Positions 36,267-45,159 of a stretch of DNA of 64,000 bases are shown in pieces. This DNA comes from Halobacillus aidingensis. GTDB taxonomy: Bacteria; Bacillota; Bacilli; Bacillales; Halobacillaceae. The notes under the pieces were generated by a model that did not search any database, had not been told where the DNA came from, and was given only the letters and a program-made list of their open reading frames with translations. Both the position numbers and the translations under genes were made by a program. How positions within the stretch are numbered: position 1 is the first letter of the stretch; each line of letters starts with the position of its first letter. The DNA lies in NCBI RefSeq assembly GCF_900104185.1, contig NZ_FNIZ01000016.1:1-64000 (forward strand), in the 5' to 3' direction.

Positions 36267-36313
36267 AAAAATGACCTCCCCTAATTTTTGTATATTTGCT
36301 CTCACTCTATCCC

Positions 36314-37579
36314 TTACAAAAGAATAAGTGAAAGTTCTTCAAAGAATATTAACAAAGCAGATATCACAAACATCATCAGGATATACGGCGGTGTTCCTTT
36401 AATTACCTGTAAATACGGTTTATTAAATACCGCACTTGCTGTAAATATATCAACTCCAAATGGTGGAGTGGCTGACCCTAATGCTGCTTGGAATGTAATG
36501 ACAACTCCTAAATGTATAGGATCCACTCCTGCGCTCATTGCGGCAGGATAGAAAATAGGAGTCAGAATAAGAATGACGACAATTGGATCGACGAACATAC
36601 AGCCGATAAAGAAGAAAATTGTCACCATCAACAGGACATAGATGGCGCTTGGATCAGAACCAAGCACGGTTTCCGTAATCATTTGCGGAATCCTGGCAAA
36701 GGATATTACCCATGTAAAGGCCTGCCCTCCTGCCACCAAGACAAAGACCGCTGATGTAACAAGTCCTGTTGATTTAGCGACTTTAGGTATGTCCTTGATA
36801 TGTACGGAACGATAGATCAGCACTTCCAGAATAAAGGCATAAAGCACTGATACACCAGCTGCCTCAGTTGGACTGAAAAGACCAGTATAGATTCCTCCGA
36901 TAATTAATACAGGGAATCCTAAAGGCAGAAGCGCTTTCTTTGTCATCTGTAAACGCTCACTCCAGCTCGCCTTATTTGCAAGTGGAATATTGGCTGCCTT
37001 TGCATAAATAACACTGTAAATAGCAAAACAAAGGAAGACAAGTACCCCTGGGATAATACCTGCTATGAATAAATCACCCACGGATGTACCGGAAACAAGA
37101 CCATAAATGATCATTCCGATACTAGGTGGTACAAGTAAAGCCACATCACTAGAGTTAATGATCAAGGCCATGGCAGAGGAATCTTTGTACCCAACCTTCA
37201 ACAACCTTTGCCGCATGGGCTTACCGACGGCTACAACAGTCGCCTGCGTAGAACCCGATATAGCTCCGAATAATGTACAGGCAGCAGCTGTCGTTACCGC
37301 ATACCCCCCTCGGATATGTCCGATAAATGAACCTATAAAATCTAATAATCGATTCGATGTTTTTCCAGTGGTCATAATATCAGCTGCAAATATGAAAAGT
37401 GGTACAGCTAACAGTACATACGCTTCAATTCCAGTAGAAAATTGCTGCATGAGTATCATGGGATCCAATGTAGGAAAATAAATGAACATGATGACTAATG
37501 GGGCAACCATTAGCGGAATCATCATTGGGAAGTTCAAAAAGAGAAGAACCACCATGATTATAAGCATAGTCGCTATCAT
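36314..37579 (-). CDS. dctM: TRAP transporter large permease (DctM)
   Basis: This 421-residue protein with about twelve membrane segments is the channel subunit that couples Na+ and solute uptake. Family stretches seen are AAACTLFGAISGSTQATVVA, INSSDVALLVPPSIGMIIYG and ALGSATPPFGVDIFTASAVF. AAAGGGT lies before the ATG. It sits between the DctQ and DctP genes. The solute (C4-dicarboxylate or another organic acid) cannot be told. Confidence 0.92.
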   Translation of the reverse strand: MIATMLIIMVVLLFLNFPMMIPLMVAPLVIMFIYFPTLDPMILMQQFSTGIEAYVLLAVPLFIFAADIMTTGKTSNRLLDFIGSFIGHIRGGYAVTTAAACTLFGAISGSTQATVVAVGKPMRQRLLKVGYKDSSAMALIINSSDVALLVPPSIGMIIYGLVSGTSVGDLFIAGIIPGVLVFLCFAIYSVIYAKAANIPLANKASWSERLQMTKKALLPLGFPVLIIGGIYTGLFSPTEAAGVSVLYAFILEVLIYRSVHIKDIPKVAKSTGLVTSAVFVLVAGGQAFTWVISFARIPQMITETVLGSDPSAIYVLLMVTIFFFIGCMFVDPIVVILILTPIFYPAAMSAGVDPIHLGVVITFQAALGSATPPFGVDIFTASAVFNKPYLQVIKGTPPYILMMFVISALLIFFEELSLILL

Positions 37580-37610
37580 ATCGTTACCCTTTCTGGACTT
37601 GGATTTTTTG

Positions 37611-38168
37611 TTACAAGTGTGTTCCTTCTAATTCTTCTGTTGTGTCCTGATCATTGTAATCTTTCGCATCCGTTCCCAAATACACATCCTCCCGGTTACG
37701 AATATTGACCCACATGTTTCTTAAGAACTGAATTCCTCCGAGCAAAAAGCCTATGGGAATGAAGATGTACAAATAAAAAGCAGGCATTTGAAGTGCAGAA
37801 GTCACCCTGCCCGATTCTCGTACATCCATTACGTATAACCAAGAATAGTAACTAAGAACGAACAAGACGATAGCCGTTACAAATGGAATAAAAATAGCTA
37901 ATACTTTTCTTGCCTTAAAAGGAGCCAAGTCATAAAATGCCGACATACTGATGTGGCGTCCTTTTCTGGCTGCATAGCTAATTCCCATGAATGTAGCAAT
38001 GACGACAGCAATTTGACTAACTTCATCAGCAAATGGCAGCGAATAACCGAAGGTCTCCCTTATAATCGCTTTTCCGACTACCATCAATGCAATGATAATG
38101 ACCGCATAACTTAATATGAATTCTTCGATCTTCAGAATGATTTTGTCTACTACCTTTAATACCTTCAA
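37611..38168 (-). CDS. dctQ: TRAP transporter small permease (DctQ)
   Basis: This 185-residue protein has four membrane helices. The conserved TRAP small-subunit features are FADEVSQIAVVIATFMGISYAARKG and a later helix with ESGRVTSALQMPAFYLYIFIP-like sequence (about residues 118-140). AGGAGG lies about 9 nt before a TTG start. It is the first gene of the Q-M-P operon, whereas P-Q-M order is more usual. The 38169-38387 gap before it should hold the promoter, and no clear motif was assigned. Confidence 0.88.
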   Translation of the reverse strand: MKVLKVVDKIILKIEEFILSYAVIIIALMVVGKAIIRETFGYSLPFADEVSQIAVVIATFMGISYAARKGRHISMSAFYDLAPFKARKVLAIFIPFVTAIVLFVLSYYSWLYVMDVRESGRVTSALQMPAFYLYIFIPIGFLLGGIQFLRNMWVNIRNREDVYLGTDAKDYNDQDTTEELEGTHL

Positions 38169-38387
38169 CTATGTAATCCTCCTAAATGATTGGTGTGGTA
38201 GTTTTTAGGTCAATTACTAAACATAATACCGAAATTGTTCCCTTTCACTCAAATCAGTTTAAACAGAATTTTTCGTTTATTTTATGTATATTTCACATTG
38301 TAAGGAACTTGTAATTGTTGGATGCTTATATGTTCCACATAGCTCAACATAGATGCTGAATGCTCCAATTTCACTATTACCTTTTCC

Positions 38388-39230
38388 TTATTCTGTAAAA
38401 TAATAGACAATTGAATCCCCTATTTTTTCATATCCAATCTTTTTATAAATGGAATTTGATGTAGAATTGGCAAGGTCCGTATAGAGAGAACAAAAAGAGT
38501 AGCCACTATGCAACAGCTTATCTGTCAGATGCCATACGGCTTGAGAAGCATACCCCTTCCTTTTATACTGATCAGGTGTAAACACAGCATTGATTGTGGC
38601 TCCATTCTTCGTTGTTCGAGCCCGACTTGCCATGGAAACGGCTGTTCCATCGACGATCCATAAATGAAGGCGTTGATCCTCAATTAGACTTTCAGCCAAT
38701 TCCTTCGCTCGTCCCGCTACATGGTTCTCTCCTGTTTCCTTTCCATACTGTTCCAACCAATTTTCGACAAGGGACTGATAGGAAGCGTCTGCTTCAATTA
38801 ACTGACCCTTTTGTTTTTGAATCGTTTTCAATTGATTCAACCTGAATATTCCTTGCTCCATCTGCAGCTCTGCTTCCTGCCCGGTATGGCGCATCCATTC
38901 TTTCAAGAAAAATTCCACCGCTTTCCGTTCTCCAAGTACACCGGGGACATCATGCTCTTCCTTAACCAAGTACTGGACAAATGCACGAATATGAGCAGGC
39001 TCCCAATGATTGAGCGAAGGAATGATCCATAAATGCGGAGGCGTTCTCATTGACATGAACACAGGTTTTCCATTGTCCTGGAAGCTGATTAAATGACAAG
39101 CTTCTTTCCCATGGGATTTTTTCAGACGTTCTAAAATCCCCAGAGGCAGGTTGTTTTCCGCTTCCTTATCCAGTAGCAATGCTTCCACTCGTTCATGGAA
39201 CTTGATTGGGTCGTGTTCATAAATTATAGT
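38388..39230 (-). CDS. GNAT-family N-acetyltransferase
   Basis: This 280-residue protein has a C-terminal GNAT domain: INAVFTPDQYKRKGYASQAV is the acetyl-CoA motif and NSTSNSIYKKIGYEKIGDS the terminal element. The N-terminal half (about 1-130) is a divergent GNAT-like domain. The ATG at 39230 is preceded by AGGGG about 11 nt upstream, and a TTG at 39263 is the longer alternative. It is monocistronic. The substrate is unknown. Confidence 0.83.
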   Translation of the reverse strand, partial: TIIYEHDPIKFHERVEALLLDKEAENNLPLGILERLKKSHGKEACHLISFQDNGKPVFMSMRTPPHLWIIPSLNHWEPAHIRAFVQYLVKEEHDVPGVLGERKAVEFFLKEWMRHTGQEAELQMEQGIFRLNQLKTIQKQKGQLIEADASYQSLVENWLEQYGKETGENHVAGRAKELAESLIEDQRLHLWIVDGTAVSMASRARTTKNGATINAVFTPDQYKRKGYASQAVWHLTDKLLHSGYSFCSLYTDLANSTSNSIYKKIGYEKIGDSIVYYFTE

Positions 39231-39360
39231 CATCAATGAGTACCCCTTTTCTTTTTGCTTCAAACCAGTTTTTTGTTAAAATTCTGAATAAGATGAATTT
39301 TTATTTCCATTATACGTCTCAAAGACAAGTAGAACAACATAAAGAAAGGAAGAATAAACC

Positions 39361-39543
39361 ATGACAAAAAAAGAAATCCAAGATCAAATTGCTTTCTTAA
39401 AATCTGACTATATCCGTATTCAAGGAGATTTAGATAAACTTGAAGCTGCCGGCGGAAACATTCAAAATGCCGAAAAGCAGCTGGCTCGGATGGAAGAAGA
39501 ATTAAAAGAACTAAATAAGCAGCTAGCTCAGGCAGAGCAGTAA
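39361..39543 (+). CDS. SE1832-family small coiled-coil protein
   Basis: This 60-residue, highly charged protein is almost entirely helical, with heptads in its second half (AEKQLARMEEELKELNKQL). It matches my memory of the SE1832 family of Bacillales, function unknown. AAAGGAAG lies before the ATG, and it has its own terminator. It is likely expressed as a single-gene unit. Confidence 0.72.
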   Translation: MTKKEIQDQIAFLKSDYIRIQGDLDKLEAAGGNIQNAEKQLARMEEELKELNKQLAQAEQ

Positions 39544-39544
39544 A

Positions 39545-39578
39545 AAAAGACGGAGGAACCTGATTTCCTCCGTCTTTT
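39545..39578. terminator. Bidirectional terminator between the SE1832 and antiporter genes
   Basis: AAAAGACGGAGGAA and TTCCTCCGTCTTTT form a 14-bp stem with a 6-nt loop, starting 1 bp after the SE1832 stop and 4 bp before the convergent antiporter stop. Confidence 0.93.
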
Positions 39579-39582
39579 CATG

Positions 39583-41439
39583 TTAAGATTTCTTTTGATT
39601 TTCTTTTTCTTTTCGCTGCCCCTCAAGTTTCTCCTGGATCTTTTCAAACTCTTTGCTTGGAGGCATTAAAGAAACGATGACATCACCGTTTTCTGCCTTA
39701 TACTCCATATCGGGAGTGAAAAACTCCACTTTTCCTGAGGCCCTTTTCGCAAATAAGAGCAAGGCGTGTTGATCCATATTCTTCATGTAGTCTTTGAAGG
39801 TATACTGTTCTGTGATCGTCGTTTTGCGGAATACGTAGCCATTTTCCACTCTAGCATTCAATTCTTCCCAGGAAGCCCCTTCTTCAAATAGGATTCTCCC
39901 TCCGATCGTATGCACAAGATCTTCCAAATCGTCTCCCTCTTTATTGCTTAAACTAAGTTGGAATGAGTTGTTACGACCGAATTCCGGTACGAAGGTCGTA
40001 CACACGAGGGCATTGTATGAATCTAATTCTGTAGCGGCAACTAGATACTCATATGGTGTCATATCTAAATAGTATTCGGTTTGCTCCGATAAGATTTCTC
40101 CATGATAGGATTCAATTCCTCGGGAACGTGCTCGGGACAGTCTCTCCCATGAAGAATCCGTAAGAAGAACGGGGATCTTAAGGTCCTCCAATGTCTTGGC
40201 AAGACCCGTTGTGAAGGCACTTCCTCCAGCGATGAGTACTCCTGGAGGTCCCTCCATCGATAATCCCAATTTTTTCGCAAGCCAGCCAATAGAAAAGCCA
40301 TGGGCCACAACAGTTGTAAATACAAGGGCAAAGGTCAATGATATGAGAATCGATGCATCCTCAAATCCTTCCTCCAAAAGGACACTCGCAAAATAACTGG
40401 CAACCGTCAGGGCGACAATCCCTCTCGGTGCAATCCAACCGACCAGAAGCTTCTCTGATTTAGATAAATCCGTCCCTACAGTGGATAGAAAAATCGACAA
40501 CGGTCGGACGATAAACAACATTAAAGCGACAAACCCAATAATCTGTATGTTGAAGATTTCTACCAACGTATCAACCGTCAGGGAAGCGGTCAGCATGACA
40601 AAGATGGTAGAGATCAACAATAAGGATATATTTTCTTTAAAGTGTCTCATATCTGCAATGGACGAGATATGCATATTTGCAAGAGTCATCCCCATCGCTG
40701 TTACAGATAATAGACCCGTTTCATGCATGATTTCATCAGCAATCGTAAAACAAGCAATAACAACGGCAAAGACGGCTGGGGATTTAAGGAACTCAGGGAT
40801 ATACCCTGTTTCAAACATCCAGCCGACTCCTTTTCCGCAAACCCAGCCAAGAAAGACAGCAAAGGCGGAAGCGGCAAAGAACATCAATAACGCAGAAGGA
40901 TCATTGTTGGTCAGGAATAGGATGATTTCGAACGCAAATACCGCAAGTAATGCGCCGATCGGATCGACAATGATTCCTTCCCATTTCAAGATTTTAGCTG
41001 GACGTGGTTTTAACTTTGCCTGACGTAATAGAGGCAGGATAACAGTCGGTCCAGTAACAATGAATAAGCCCCCGATTGTAAAAGCGACAGCCCAAGATAA
41101 ACCCGCCACATAATGAGCCGCTAATGAACCTAATATCCAGCTTAGAAACGCACCGAAAGTCACGATCCTGAACACGGGGCGGCCTAAACCTTTCACTTCC
41201 TTCATATCCAGGTTCAAGCTTCCTTCGAAAAGAATGACGGCGACGGCCAAAGATATGATCGGTTTATAAAGTTCTCCGAAGTCCTGCTCAGGGTTCATGA
41301 GGCCTAGTACAGGTCCGGCTAAGAGACCGGCGATGGACATGACTACAATGGCAGGCAACCGAAAGCGCCAGGCCACCCATTGCGATCCTACGCCGAGAAA
41401 CCCCACTAACATCAGTTGTAAGAGTAACGAATCTATCAT
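39583..41439 (-). CDS. NhaP-type cation:proton antiporter with C-terminal regulatory domain
   Basis: This is a 618-residue antiporter. The membrane part (about 1-385, roughly 12 helices) has CPA1 features: IVTGPTVILPLL and LKWEGIIVDPIGALLAVF, where the functional Asp-containing motif reads VD. A cytoplasmic Rossmann-like TrkA-N-type domain follows (GVLIAGGSAFTTGLAKTL), but its glycine loop is degenerate (GGSAFTTG), and a TrkA-C-like region lies near the end. It probably exports Na+ or K+ in exchange for H+. AAGGAG lies 8 nt before the ATG at 41439. The longer frame to 41514 has no site. Confidence 0.88.
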   Translation of the reverse strand: MIDSLLLQLMLVGFLGVGSQWVAWRFRLPAIVVMSIAGLLAGPVLGLMNPEQDFGELYKPIISLAVAVILFEGSLNLDMKEVKGLGRPVFRIVTFGAFLSWILGSLAAHYVAGLSWAVAFTIGGLFIVTGPTVILPLLRQAKLKPRPAKILKWEGIIVDPIGALLAVFAFEIILFLTNNDPSALLMFFAASAFAVFLGWVCGKGVGWMFETGYIPEFLKSPAVFAVVIACFTIADEIMHETGLLSVTAMGMTLANMHISSIADMRHFKENISLLLISTIFVMLTASLTVDTLVEIFNIQIIGFVALMLFIVRPLSIFLSTVGTDLSKSEKLLVGWIAPRGIVALTVASYFASVLLEEGFEDASILISLTFALVFTTVVAHGFSIGWLAKKLGLSMEGPPGVLIAGGSAFTTGLAKTLEDLKIPVLLTDSSWERLSRARSRGIESYHGEILSEQTEYYLDMTPYEYLVAATELDSYNALVCTTFVPEFGRNNSFQLSLSNKEGDDLEDLVHTIGGRILFEEGASWEELNARVENGYVFRKTTITEQYTFKDYMKNMDQHALLLFAKRASGKVEFFTPDMEYKAENGDVIVSLMPPSKEFEKIQEKLEGQRKEKENQKKS

Positions 41440-41549
41440 TGAACAGTCTCCTTCTGTAAGGTGTATGTACGACCCTCGAGTAATATAGACATATTCTATA
41501 TGCCTCTCCCTCATCTGTAAACTAAATTGTCTGTAAAAAACTTCCCACT

Positions 41550-41714
41550 AAAGCTCCCTTTAATTGAAGGCTCAGTTTCGAGACTTTTGTTGAGCGGATG
41601 GGGTCTGCGGGGAATGGCTCGCTTTCCGCGGGGCCCCACACGATGTGGGGTCTTTCGAAGAGCCCCTAAACTCCAACAAAAGTCTCGAAATCAAGTCTTT
41701 CACAATCCTGCTAT
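41550..41714. repeat. Composite intergenic repeat R6, 165-bp mini-derivative
   Basis: Both element ends are present (AAGCTCCCTTTAATTGAAGG on the left and CACAATCCTGCTAT on the right), but only the outer arm of one A domain remains, closed by a simple hairpin CCCCACA/TGTGGGG at 41634-41650. The inner domain, the linker and the second domain are missing. It lies between the divergent antiporter and brnQ genes. Confidence 0.8.
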
Positions 41715-41800
41715 ATTGCTGAGTAAAACCTTAATTTGTAAGGCAATCCCACAAAAAATGGTATGGTAATCATAACCTTTTAAATTTTCTAAAAAAATAA

Positions 41801-41829
41801 TTGACAGAAAGGTGTGACATTGATAGTAT
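41801..41829 (+). promoter_or_regulatory. Sigma-A promoter of brnQ
   Basis: A consensus TTGACA (41801-41806), a 17-nt spacer and TAGTAT (41824-41829) lie about 135 bp before the brnQ start. Confidence 0.8.
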
Positions 41830-41830
41830 T

Positions 41831-41926
41831 ACGGCGGTGCGTTAATCTCATTCACTTTTCAATAATGAAAATCATGCAGAAGCCTTGATTATTGCCGCTC
41901 ATCTTTTGGATAAGAGCGCTTTTTTT
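41831..41926 (+). promoter_or_regulatory. brnQ leader with intrinsic terminator (candidate attenuator)
   Basis: The transcript leader holds a hairpin CGCTCATC-TTTT-GGATAAGAGCG (41896-41918) followed by seven T, ending 37 bp before brnQ. Such an early terminator implies regulated read-through. CGGCGG near 41832 could pair with GCCG inside the 5' arm as an anti-terminator. A 7-codon frame starting ATGAAAATCATG (about 41866) ends shortly before the hairpin. No T-box GGTGG sequence is seen. Confidence 0.6.
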
Positions 41927-41963
41927 ACGCAAAATATACAGACATCTATGAGGAGGAGCCAGT

Positions 41964-43283
41964 ATGAAAGCAAGAGACACAATTTTTATTGGATTCACAT
42001 TGTTCGCTTTGTTTTTCGGTGCTGGAAACTTGATCTATCCTGTTTCCCTCGGTATTGAATCAGGAACATCCTACTTCCCGGCTATATTCGGTTTTGTTAT
42101 TACTGGTGTAGGGTTACCTATTATTACCGTAGCGGCTATATCGCTTGTACGTAACGGCGCTGTTCAATTAGCTGGACGCGTCCACCCGATGTTCGGATTA
42201 TTATTCACATCGATGGTCTACCTTGTCATTGGACCTTTCTTTGCCATTCCGAGGGCCGCAAACGTCGCCTTTGAAACAGGCATCGTTCCATTTACGAACG
42301 GAAAATCGTTGACATTATTCATTTTTACGGTCTTATTTTTTGTACTCGTTTATTGGCTCAGCCGCAATCCATCTAAACTCGTGGATCGCGTAGGACAAAT
42401 TTTAACCCCTGCTTTGTTCTTGGCCATCCTTGGTCTTGTCATTGGAAGCTTCTTTCTGCTTGATGGTCCTATTCAACCAGCCGGTGAAAAATATCAGGCA
42501 CAACCTTTCTTTACAGGATTCATTGAAGGTTACTTGACCATGGATGCCATTGCTTCTCTTGCTTTCGGTATTATCGTCGTTTCATCCTTCCGCGATCGTG
42601 GGGTTACTGATCCTAAAACGTTGACCATTCGAACATTAAAAGCAGGTTTAGTGACTGCCATCGGTCTAGCCACTGTCTATGTAGCCATTGGTTGGATCGG
42701 AGCTAGAATGGCAACGGAAGGGTCTTTTGATAATGGAAGTGCCATCCTTGCTGGTGCTGCACAAATCATGTATGGAGATGTAGGAACGCTGTTACTTGGT
42801 GTGATTGTAGGACTTGCCTGTTTGACGACATGTATCGGTCTGACCGTCGCCTGTGGCCAGTTCTTTTCAAAACGTGTGCCAGGGCTTACTTATAAACATG
42901 TCACCATCGTAGTTACTCTGATCAGTTTCGCTATATCCAATATCGGATTGAATCAAATCATCGCTTATTCTGTCCCGGTGCTTGTGTTCGTTTATCCGAT
43001 CACCATTGTTCTCGTAGCCCTTACATTCATGAGCCCGCTCTTTAACCACTCTCCTTATGTGTATCGAGGAGCCATTTTGTTGACTGCCATCATAGGGGTC
43101 TATGACGGACTCGTGGCTTTTGGCGCCGATGTTTCTGGCATCGAGCCATTGATCAGTCAACTTCCTTTATTCGAATTGAATTTAAGCTGGGTCTTCCCTG
43201 CCATTATTGGTGGCGTCGTCGGGCTTTTGATTGATTACTTTAAAGGAGAACCCCGTCATAAAGAAAGCTTTCAGAACGGTTAA
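41964..43283 (+). CDS. brnQ: Branched-chain amino acid:Na+ symporter
   Basis: This 439-residue protein with twelve predicted helices (LIVCS family) imports leucine, isoleucine and valine with Na+. Signatures are FTLFALFFGAGNLIYP at the N-terminus, GPFFAIPRAANVAFE and TLDA-like GYLTMDAIASLAFG. AGGAGGAG lies before the ATG. It is a single gene with a strong promoter, an attenuator-like leader and a bidirectional terminator. Confidence 0.94.
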   Translation: MKARDTIFIGFTLFALFFGAGNLIYPVSLGIESGTSYFPAIFGFVITGVGLPIITVAAISLVRNGAVQLAGRVHPMFGLLFTSMVYLVIGPFFAIPRAANVAFETGIVPFTNGKSLTLFIFTVLFFVLVYWLSRNPSKLVDRVGQILTPALFLAILGLVIGSFFLLDGPIQPAGEKYQAQPFFTGFIEGYLTMDAIASLAFGIIVVSSFRDRGVTDPKTLTIRTLKAGLVTAIGLATVYVAIGWIGARMATEGSFDNGSAILAGAAQIMYGDVGTLLLGVIVGLACLTTCIGLTVACGQFFSKRVPGLTYKHVTIVVTLISFAISNIGLNQIIAYSVPVLVFVYPITIVLVALTFMSPLFNHSPYVYRGAILLTAIIGVYDGLVAFGADVSGIEPLISQLPLFELNLSWVFPAIIGGVVGLLIDYFKGEPRHKESFQNG

Positions 43284-43289
43284 CGTATG

Positions 43290-43320
43290 AAAATCCCTCT
43301 CCATGGTGGAGAGGGATTTT
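43290..43320. terminator. Bidirectional terminator between brnQ and the transglutaminase operon
   Basis: AAATCCCTCTCCA (43291-43303) and TGGAGAGGGATTT (43307-43319) form a 13-bp stem with a 3-nt loop and T runs on both strands. Confidence 0.93.
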
Positions 43321-43321
43321 T

Positions 43322-44173
43322 TTAATGATCCAGAAGCGTTACGCTGACTTTCACATCAAGGTTCTGACCGCCGCCTCGATATACTCCCTGAAGTGGACTG
43401 ACATCAGCATAATCCCTTCCTGTACCAATTCTGATGTGCTGTTCTAACGCTTCCACATTGTTCGTAGGATCCAAACCAATCCAGCCGATTCCGGGTACCA
43501 TCACTTCCACCCAAGCATGTGTGGCCGCATCACCCACAAGCGCTGAATCTTCTCCGACATACAGGTAACCACTCACATAACGGGCTGGTATCCCCTGTGA
43601 TCTTAAGACCCCAATCATAACGTGTGCATAATCCTGGCACACCCCGCTCCTTAACGGCCATGATTCGTAGGCCTTGGTATTGACCTGGGTTGTCGTCGTA
43701 TCGTACCGGATCGATTGATTGATGTACTCCATCAACCTTAAAGAAAAGCGGATTGGATCGCTGGCGTCTCCAACTTCATTGAAAATTTCTTCGATTTGTT
43801 CTTTATACAAGAATGTATACGGTGTTTCATTCAAATAAGCCAAGTAATGGCGACGGAAAAGTTCCGAGTGAAAGATTGTACGCATTTCATCCGAACATTC
43901 GATCATACGGATGAATGGACTTTTTTGAATGCTGACCGTCGATGTCGTTTTTAATGTTAAATGTTCATGCTTCTCAGGAATGAAAAAAGTCTCCACATGG
44001 TTCCCCCATAGATCGATATGTTCTTTCGTCATCGATCCTGGAGTGATTTCAGTCCGGTAAGCAAGCAGCCTCTGACATTCATCCGTCCTCGGTTTCAGGC
44101 GGATATGATTCATGCTCTGATCGACAAAATTATCATAATAAAACGTATTGGTGTGCTCAATTTGGAATTTCAC
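43322..44173 (-). CDS. Transglutaminase-like protein of the ATP-grasp/alpha-E operon
   Basis: This 283-residue protein has an N-terminal beta region typical of bacterial transglutaminase-like proteins and a papain-like core. The triad is visible as C179 (SGVCQDYAH), H219 (DAATHAWVEV) and D235 (IGLDPTNN). It should cleave or form amide bonds. The start is GTG with AGGAGG 8-9 nt upstream. It is the third gene of a minus-strand operon with a circularly permuted ATP-grasp and an alpha-E protein, a trio conserved in many bacteria and predicted to make and process a peptide or peptide tag. Confidence 0.9.
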   Translation of the reverse strand: MKFQIEHTNTFYYDNFVDQSMNHIRLKPRTDECQRLLAYRTEITPGSMTKEHIDLWGNHVETFFIPEKHEHLTLKTTSTVSIQKSPFIRMIECSDEMRTIFHSELFRRHYLAYLNETPYTFLYKEQIEEIFNEVGDASDPIRFSLRLMEYINQSIRYDTTTTQVNTKAYESWPLRSGVCQDYAHVMIGVLRSQGIPARYVSGYLYVGEDSALVGDAATHAWVEVMVPGIGWIGLDPTNNVEALEQHIRIGTGRDYADVSPLQGVYRGGGQNLDVKVSVTLLDH

Positions 44174-44196
44174 AGCGTATTCCTCCTGGATAGCCT

Positions 44197-45159
44197 TTAC
44201 TTGGCGTGTACGGGTTCAATTAAATAATAGGTTTGTGAGAACATGCGACTCAGTGTCATGCATCGATCTTGGAAGTGGTCGAGAAACGACATCAGCTCAT
44301 TCATATCCATCTCCTCAATGTTCGTACTCGTAATTTCTTCCTGAATGAGTTCAAGCATTTGGAAAAGATCCTCAGAATAGTGAGAGATTTTCCCACCTTC
44401 AAGCTTGTCAACCGCTTCGAGGACATGATCCATACAGTATCGGATCGATCTTGGGAACGTCCTCTCTTTAATTAAAAAGCTGAGGACATGCTTCGATTCC
44501 ATTGTAGGTGGGTGTTCTTTAATATACGCATCATATCCATTCAGAAACTGCAGAGCTGTCAGCCAATAATAGTAATGATCTGTCGGGATATCGGCTTCTT
44601 TTCTGTTCTTTTCACAGGTCACATTCAATATTCTTGCTGTTTTCTCAGCGCGCTCCAACCATTTCCCAACTTTAATAAAAGTATAAGGAGTTCCACGGCT
44701 CATACTGGACTCAATGACTCCTTGTGATGTCATCGAAGTTTTAATCACTTGAGCCAAGTAATCCTGGGTATGCTGCCTCGTATTCGGGAGCTCCTGCCAA
44801 TCCTTTTGGTCCAAATGGAATGCATTTAACACTTCCCAAAGTTCTTCGGGAAGGATATCCCTTGTCGAACGGGCATTCTCTCGGGCATAATTCATGCTAT
44901 TCATAAGAGAATTGACGTTAAATGGACTGATGGTCAAGTATTGGATCAGTGTTTCCCTGTCTAAACGATCGTACAGGTTGTAATAATCTTTCGCGGACGC
45001 ACAGACTTCCACAATTTCTTCCCAGTCCCGATCCGCTGCCTCCTGATTTTGTGCCTCCAACATATGAATGAGCTGGACACTGAGTACCCTTGCATTGTTT
45101 TCGGCTCGTTCTATGTTTCGGGACATCCAGTAAAGAGAATCTGCTACACGACTAAGCAT
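44197..45159 (-). CDS. Alpha-E domain protein (DUF403)
   Basis: This 320-residue, all-helical protein belongs to the alpha-E family. The N-terminus MLSRVADSLYWMSRNIERAE is the family signature. The function is unknown, and it is found almost only next to circularly permuted ATP-grasp and transglutaminase genes. I place the start at the ATG at 45159, which overlaps the ATP-grasp stop (ATGCTTAG), rather than 12 bases earlier. It is the middle gene of the operon. Confidence 0.88.
   Translation of the reverse strand: MLSRVADSLYWMSRNIERAENNARVLSVQLIHMLEAQNQEAADRDWEEIVEVCASAKDYYNLYDRLDRETLIQYLTISPFNVNSLMNSMNYARENARSTRDILPEELWEVLNAFHLDQKDWQELPNTRQHTQDYLAQVIKTSMTSQGVIESSMSRGTPYTFIKVGKWLERAEKTARILNVTCEKNRKEADIPTDHYYYWLTALQFLNGYDAYIKEHPPTMESKHVLSFLIKERTFPRSIRYCMDHVLEAVDKLEGGKISHYSEDLFQMLELIQEEITSTNIEEMDMNELMSFLDHFQDRCMTLSRMFSQTYYLIEPVHAK

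Noticed and set aside
41860-41890. T-box riboswitch before brnQ
   Set aside because: The conserved T-box sequence containing GGTGG and the specifier stem are not visible. Only a promoter, a leader and a terminator are.
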